A stretch of 12,914 bases of DNA from Podochytrium sp. JEL0797 (lineage: Eukaryota; Chytridiomycota; Chytridiomycetes; Chytridiales; Chytriomycetaceae): the NCBI GenBank assembly GCA_027596195.1, contig JADGJG010000759.1:1-12914 (forward strand), read 5' to 3'. Under the pieces are notes generated by a model. The model made no database searches. It saw only the letters and a program-made list of their open reading frames with translations, and had not been told where the DNA came from. A program made the position numbers and the translations under genes. Of the stretch, positions 7,792-12,914 are shown piece by piece (the stretch's first letter is position 1; each line of letters starts with the position of its first letter).

Positions 7792-9615
7792 ATGACGTCC
7801 AGCATGCCCTCCCCCAAGCGTAGCCAGTCTGAGCTCCTCCACGCCGAGTACGAAGGCGACTTCCCCCTTGTTCCCCTCGTTGGCCAGGAGACTCCCGCCC
7901 AGAGAGACGCGCGGTGCCGTGCCCTCCTTGCCCAGCCCGCCGTGGACGGTCTCGCTGCCGCTGAGTTGTTTGACGAGAAGATCTCTGGCGGATTGACGTA
8001 CAACGACTTCCTGATCCTGCCCGGCTTCATCAACTTCGGTGCGAATGCCGTGTCGCTCTCGTCCCACATCACCAAGCGCACCAAGATCAGAACCCCCTTC
8101 TTGTCGTCGCCAATGGACACTGTGACTGGTGAGTGCTTCAACCATTCGTTCCCCTGGCTTGGCGGCCAAGTCATTTCGAATGCTGTCAAACTCCCGTTTT
8201 TTGATTTTTTTTGCTGATCCACATGGCGTTTGAACAGAGACCCAAATGGCGATCCACATGGCCTTGAACGGAGGAATCGGAGTTATCCACCACAACTGCT
8301 CCGTCCAGGAACAGAGTGAAATGGTCCGCAAGGTCAAGAAGTTCGAGAACGGATTCATCACGGACCCCCTCTGCTTGAAGCCCACCGACACGGTCCAGAA
8401 GGTCTTGGAGATCAAGAAGCAGTTTGGTTTCTGCGGAATCCCCATCACCGCCAACGGAACCATGCAGTCCAAGTTGCTTGGAATCGTGACCAGACGTGAC
8501 ATTGACTTTTTGGGTGGTGAGTTTGTTTTGATTTTTTTTCTCCCGCCGGTTCTATTACTAATATTAATCCCCATTCAGGATCTGATGAGAACAAGCTCCT
8601 CTCCGAAGTCATGACCACCCAGCTCGTCACCGCCAAGCAGGGAATCTCCTACAACGACGCCAAAGACGCTCTCCGTCAGTCCAAGAAGGGAAAGCTCCTC
8701 ATTGTCGACGACAACTTCAACCTCACTGCTCTCCTCGCTCGTTCCGACTTGATCAAGACCAGAGACTACCCCTGGGCTTCCAAGGTTTCGCGTCAGCTCC
8801 TTGTTGCTGCTGCCATCTCCACCCACGAGGAGGACAAGATTCGTCTCGACGCGCTCGTGAAGGCGGGTATGGACGTTGTCGTGTTGGACTCTTCGCAAGG
8901 AAACTCGACGTACCAAATCGACATGATCAAGTTCATCAAGAAGACGTACCCCAACCTCGAGGTGATTGCTGGAAACGTGGTGACGATTGAGCAGGCCAAG
9001 AACCTCATCGAGGCTGGTGCCGATGCGTTGAGAGTCGGTATGGGATCGGGATCCATCTGCATCACGCAGGAGGTGATGGCGTGTGGACGTCCCCAGGGAA
9101 CCGCCGTGTTCAAGGTTGCGCAGTACGCGCGCATGTTTGGTGTCCCTGTTATTGCTGACGGTGGTATTGCCAACGTTGGTCACATTGTGAAGGCGTGTGC
9201 TTTGGGTGCCAGTGGAGTCATGATGGGATCCCTCCTTGCTGGAACCACCGAGTCTCCCGGTGACTACTTCTACGACGAGGGCAAGAGACTCAAGAAGTAC
9301 CGCGGTATGGGATCGTTGGATGCCATGGAGAAGGGCGATGCTGCCGGAAAGCGTTACTTTAGCGAGGGTGACACGATCAAGGTTGCGCAGGGAGTCGTGG
9401 GGGCCGTTGTGGACAAGGGAACCGTCAAGAAGTTTGTGGGATACTTGACGACGGGTATCCAGCACGGACTCCAGGACATTGGTGTGCGCTCGTTGACTGA
9501 GTTGCAGGACAAGGTGACTTCTGGAGAGGTTCGGTTCCAGAAGAGAAGTGCGAGTGCACAGATGGAGGGTGGTGTGCACGGTCTCCACTCTTTTGAGAAG
9601 CGTTTGTTTATGTGA
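7792..9615 (+). CDS. Inosine-5'-monophosphate dehydrogenase
   Basis: Catalyses NAD-dependent oxidation of IMP to XMP, the committed step of guanine nucleotide synthesis, as a cytosolic tetramer. Exons 7792-8128, 8238-8516 and 8579-9615 give 550 aa, slightly longer than usual. Introns are 109 nt and 62 nt, both with GTGAGT donors; the second has a TACTAAT branch site. Diagnostic features in order: [23 protein letters not shown] (its Glu codon is made by splicing), [10 protein letters not shown], the paired CBS (Bateman) domains across roughly residues 130-260, LDSSQGNS, the catalytic loop [10 protein letters not shown] with Cys366, [34 protein letters not shown], the flap Arg-Tyr in KRYFSEG, and the C-terminus [10 protein letters not shown]. 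All active-site residues are present. Codon use is the most biased in the window (C-ending, AAG for Lys), implying high expression. The upstream TGACTCA suggests general amino-acid control. Confidence 0.98.
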
Positions 9616-9649
9616 TGATTTGGGCCCAGCTTTTTAACAACTTCTTTTC

Positions 9650-9655
9650 AATAAA
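9650..9655 (+). terminator. Polyadenylation signal of the IMP dehydrogenase gene
   Basis: AATAAA lies 35 nt after the stop codon in an A/T-rich stretch and is the canonical polyadenylation hexamer. The next + strand gene begins at 9788, so the transcript must end within this short gap. Confidence 0.5.
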
Positions 9656-9787
9656 CTCTCTATCGACCATTATCACCTTTATCTTCACTTTTGGTTGTAA
9701 ACGTTGCGGTCATTGCGGTGTGGCCACGGTGTGTGTGGCTCCCGCAAAAAAAATTGCAAAAAATCCCACCGCTTGGTTTCCCCGCAG

Positions 9788-10400
9788 ATGCCCATCGAAA
9801 TTCGCAAGGCCATGAAAGGTTTGGCGCTTTCTTTGGCACTCTTTGATTCAATCTCGCCTCCCTTCTTTCCCTTTTCGCTTCCTCCCCCTTCCCTCCATAT
9901 CACTGTATCCGTCTTATCTGATAAACCTTCCCGGCAAACTCACAGCCGACTGCCCGCTCATCCACCAATTCATCCGGTCCCTGGCCATCTTCGAAAAGCT
10001 CGAATCAGACCATGTCGGCACGGTGCAAGATCTCGAGTCCACGCTCTTTGACCAAAAATTCGCCGAAGTCGTGTTTGCCCGCGAAAATGGCGTGGATCTT
10101 GGCTTTGCGTTGTATTACTTTACTTATTCCACCTTCTTGGCGCGTCCTGGAATTCACTTGGAAGACCTTTTTGTGTCTGCGGAGGCGAGAGGGAAAGGTG
10201 TTGGTACGGTGTTGTTGAAGCATCTTGCGCAGAAGGCGGAGAAGGAAGGGTATGGGCGTGTTGAGTGGACTGCGTTGGATTGGAATACGCCGGCTATTAA
10301 TTTTTACACGGGGAATACGGTTGGAGCGAAGGAGTTGGGGGAGTGGAAAATGTTTAGATTGACGGGGGAGGATTTGAAAAAGTTTGCGGGGGACAAGTGA
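9788..10400 (+). CDS. GNAT N-acetyltransferase, spermidine/spermine (SAT1/thialysine)-like
   Basis: Two exons, 9788-9818 and 9946-10400, give 161 aa, close to the roughly 170 aa of the family. The 127-nt intron has a weak GTTTGG donor and a CTCACAG acceptor; splicing restores MPIEIRKAMKADCPLIHQF, the usual GNAT start (IRxAxxxDCPLI). Further family marks are GFALYYFTYSTF (about 63-74), HLEDLFV, the acetyl-CoA pyrophosphate loop ARGKGVG (91-97), the WNTPAINFY segment, and GEWKMFRL near the end. SAT-type enzymes move acetyl from acetyl-CoA to polyamines, thialysine or related amines in the cytosol; the exact amine cannot be told. The start ATG directly follows TTTCCCCGCAG, a good 3' splice site, so a 5'-UTR intron or an extra upstream exon is possible. 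The 5' half is C-rich and the 3' half nearly C-free. It converges with the membrane-protein gene, with 113 bp between the stops. Confidence 0.88.
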
Positions 10401-10513
10401 TTTCGGAGACTCTAAATAATACAGACGATTCGATTTTCCCAAATATGTTTGAGTCCTTCTGTTTCCGATTCCACTGTTGTTCCACCATTATTTGGAAAAT
10501 GAAAACGTTTTAT
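10401..10513. other. Convergent 3' intergenic spacer
   Basis: This 113-bp gap separates the stops of the acetyltransferase (+) and the membrane protein (-). It includes CTAAATAATA just after the acetyltransferase stop, a plausible A-rich 3'-end element. No gene was seen. Confidence 0.4.
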
Positions 10514-12446
10514 TCATTTTCCAAAATCATGCACGCTGAAGCCCATCTCCGTGAACATGCCCACCCACGTCCGCATGCTCTCTTCTCTAATTTTTGCGTA
10601 AAACTTGGGGCCCTCGACGCGTACATTCTTGTAATCGAATTCCGCGTACGGCTTGTTGATGAGCTCTTCGAGCTCCTTGAACGAGTCAAAATAGTACACG
10701 AACGGCTCAAACTCTTTGCGATAAAAGTCAGACAACTCAGACCACGTCGCGTTGTATGGCTCGGCCTCGACTGCAGGACTGGGTGGGTGGCCGCGACGTT
10801 CCAGAATTCGAGGATTTTGTGCTCTTGCAGGTGTTGTTGGTTGTGTGCGTTTGATTGTGCGATGTGAAAGTGGTGGGTTGAGAGTGGTCGTTGTTGTCGG
10901 ATGGTTTTTGGCTTCGAGGAGGACTTTCTCGTGATAAGCTTCTGGGTCCGTGAGGAACAGATGCACGTCTTCGAGTTTTTCTAGCCATGTCGAGAAGAGG
11001 TGGTGATTGTTGGACTGTGTTTGCTATTTGCTTCAATTTTTGTGTCGCCAAAACCGCGGAATAAAACCCACGCACCTTGACCAGCTTTCGCAACAGTTCC
11101 GGAGTCGGTAATAGTTGTGGAACACCAAACGCAACGTTCTCGTAAAACTTCATGACGGAGACTTGGTACGGGAACTCAATGAACCCTTTGTACTGCAAAA
11201 GTCCTGTCGGGCCCCCGTATTTCTTGGGAAGCGTTTTGACGGGCATGCAGTAATACTTGAATACGTCTTCGATGATGGGGCGAGCAATAATGTCGGGGTT
11301 CTTGAGAAGGACAAACGAATCGAGAAGTGTTGGAGCAGTGGGGGCGCCGAGAGCTTCGTTCGGCAACGATAACGGCGATGCAGCAAGCCGTGGCTCCGGC
11401 TCAATGTCCCAAACACCCAGAGACCGTACAAGTCGCACTTTCGGGGCTTTACCAACTTTTGCGTGCATGAAGGGCCCTTCGAATGGATTGTTGGCGGCCC
11501 AAAACAGGTTCTTGGGTGGATGCTCGAATAGTTGGAGGAGCATCGCGTAGTATACTGGTTCGTCTTTCACCATCCAATCGAATCGGTTCGTCATTTCAAT
11601 GATGATGTTGGATGAGCAGCGTAGCGATGGATCCGGGCTGAGGAGGGAGAGCAGAATCCCACGTGCGTCGGGTACGGTGTCGGCGACAACAATGATATCG
11701 GATTGAGAGCAGAGAGAAGAAATGTAGCCTGAATCGATGAGTTCTTGGGCGTCGATTTGGCGCATTCCGTATCGCGTGATGTTTCGCGGGTTCACAACGG
11801 CGAAATTGAGACGGAGGCGGGAAACCACTGCGTGAAAGTTTTCGTTACAGCCTCGGTGGCCGTTGAAGTATGTTATTCGGGGGTATGAGGAGAACGAATC
11901 TGTGGGTCGTGATCGGAATATCAAAAATGAACTCGGGAGCCGAAGCAAGTTTTCGAACAATTCAGAACAACGAGACTCCACCTTTGTGTTTCCACGGCTC
12001 CATGATCACCTCGTCGTATTCGAGAAGCTTCGTGTTTGCTTCCGCCTCCTCTTTCTGTTCCAGCGCTTTGACTAATCGGAGAGACTTGGTCCATTCACCC
12101 TGCCGCTTCCCCATTTTATGTAAAACAATGTCTTCTGGTATATCTTCGAGATGGAATGGGTTGTCTGGATTTGGGGTTCAGTTGGTTGGTCCAATTTGAG
12201 GTTTGAATTTCGACGAGCTGTCAAACGTGCCAGTTTGACGCACAAGCTCTCACCATTCGATTTGCAGACTGTTTTGGTGACGTCATACATTCGGTGATTC
12301 CTTTCGAGCTTCTGATCGAGAAATCGGATGCCGGTGCCCAAAAGCAGAGCGAATAACCAGGCGATGGTGACGTATTTTGTGATGAAAAGAACGAACTTGA
12401 TGAGTTTGAGGAATGGGCGGTTGATATTTGCGTTTAAGAGGGGCAT
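10514..12446 (-). CDS. Type II membrane protein, putative fungal glycosyltransferase-like
   Basis: Four exons in coding order: 12446-12254, 12164-11982, 11899-11076, 11014-10514, giving 566 aa. Introns are 89 (GTGAGA), 82 (GTGGAG) and 61 nt (GTGCGT). An alternative acceptor for the last one at 11024 would add three residues. A short basic N-terminus is followed by one strong hydrophobic segment (about 15-42, including FITKYVTIAWLFALLLGTGI), so a single-anchor Golgi/ER protein with a lumenal C-terminus is likely. A Lys/Glu-rich stem (about 85-115) leads to the body: RITYFNGHRGCNENF, then SQSDIIVVADTVPDARGILL, IIIEMTNRFDW, NLFWAANNPFEGPF, and LQYKGFIEFPYQVSVMKFYE followed by NVAFGVPQLLP. This layout resembles GT-B-like proteins found in many fungi and annotated as glycosyltransferases; donor and acceptor are unknown. 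A Thr/Pro/Arg-rich insert precedes a conserved-looking C-terminal block (ELSDFYRKEFEPFVYYFDSF). A TTG-started upstream extension was not used. Confidence 0.75.
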
Positions 12447-12800
12447 GGGATGCGGCGCAGGGGTGGGATGCGATCGGGGACGTGGGTTGGCCGAAAGTTC
12501 CAAATGAAATTTTTGCGCAGCGGCACGAGGGAGGCAAGACGCAGCAAAGACGGGCCGCCCTCCTCCTGTTGTCCCTGAATGAATGCGTCACGAACTATAA
12601 CTGAACTTTATCCGTTTCGTTAGAATTAACTAAATCCGAAATATTCGCGAGATACAGTACCTTAAAAATCGCCGTCGCTCGCTAGTTTCCACAACCTTAT
12701 TCAAATTTGAAGGTATTACTCTTAAAAAATCTAAAATATTTCAAATAATTAAAATTGGTATTAGAGGGAAAGGAAAAAAAAACATAAACCAAAAAAAAGT
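12447..12800. other. Upstream region of the membrane-protein gene
   Basis: 12447-12600 is G-rich on the + strand and probably holds the promoter and 5' leader of the - strand membrane-protein gene. 12601-12800 is A/T-rich with A and T runs. No convincing coding frame, RNA gene or repeat was recognised. Confidence 0.4.
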
Positions 12801-12914
12801 CCCGGCGGGGGCCGCCCCCCCCCCCGGCCCCCGGCCCCCCGCCCGGAGGCGCCCGGGGGGGGCGGGAGGACCGGGGGGGGTTGGGGGGTTGGGGGGGGGG
12901 GGGGGGGGGGGGGG
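12801..12914. repeat. G/C-only low-complexity contig edge
   Basis: From about 12801 the sequence is nearly all G and C in homopolymer blocks, then ends in a G run broken only by TT pairs. There is no repeat unit of telomeric type. It looks like a poly-G sequencing or amplification artefact at the contig end rather than biology. Confidence 0.75.

Noticed and set aside
8575..9588. A 337-codon open frame on the - strand inside IMP dehydrogenase
   Set aside because: It is the antisense shadow of a strongly codon-biased, highly conserved gene. Its product is Ser/His/Leu/Val-rich and matches nothing.
12801..12914. Telomeric repeat at the contig ends
   Set aside because: No regular unit such as TTAGGG is present, and the left-end G/T tract has the wrong orientation for a G-rich telomeric strand.

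Overview
The window looks like a compact nuclear segment of a fungus. All multi-exon genes have short spliceosomal introns (52-127 nt) with GTGAGT/GTGTGT/GTGCGT-type donors and AG acceptors, and one intron carries a perfect TACTAAT branch site (8560s). The gene set includes families known mainly from fungi (a Tma17/Adc17-like proteasome chaperone, a possible Pex8). I infer an early-diverging (chytrid-like) lineage, but only weakly. I see no rRNA, tRNA, CRISPR, insertion sequence or other mobile element.

Layout. 1-142: G/T-only low-complexity contig edge. ~143-1258 (+): 3' part of a gene ending in the peroxisomal signal -SKL (possible Pex8). 1270-2069 (-): three-exon PRL/PTP4A-type phosphatase that lacks the usual CaaX tail. 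2262-2949 (+): three-exon Tma17/Adc17-like protein. 3081-3519 (+): broken region with a protein-kinase N-lobe segment. 3520-4013: no gene, one strong hairpin. 4014-5738 (-): complete four-exon cytochrome P450, 508 codons, whose haem-ligand Cys codon is split by an intron; 5897-6007 holds a decayed 111-bp copy of part of it. 6079-7639 (-): 484-aa low-complexity protein of unknown function. 7792-9615 (+): three-exon IMP dehydrogenase, highly conserved. 9788-10400 (+): two-exon SAT-like GNAT acetyltransferase. 10514-12446 (-): four-exon type II membrane protein, glycosyltransferase-like. 12447-12914: upstream region ending in a G/C-only contig edge.

The genes are arranged as divergent and convergent pairs rather than operons. 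They mix housekeeping (GTP synthesis, proteasome assembly, possibly peroxisome import) with accessory metabolism (P450, acetyltransferase, surface glycosylation), and no single pathway unites them. The most striking global feature is a skew gradient inside genes: coding strands are C-rich near the 5' end and G/T-rich, C-poor near the 3' end, on both strands. I found no clear evidence of a new multi-gene system. Exon boundaries were deduced by hand from frame continuity, splice motifs and protein-family fit; no search was run.
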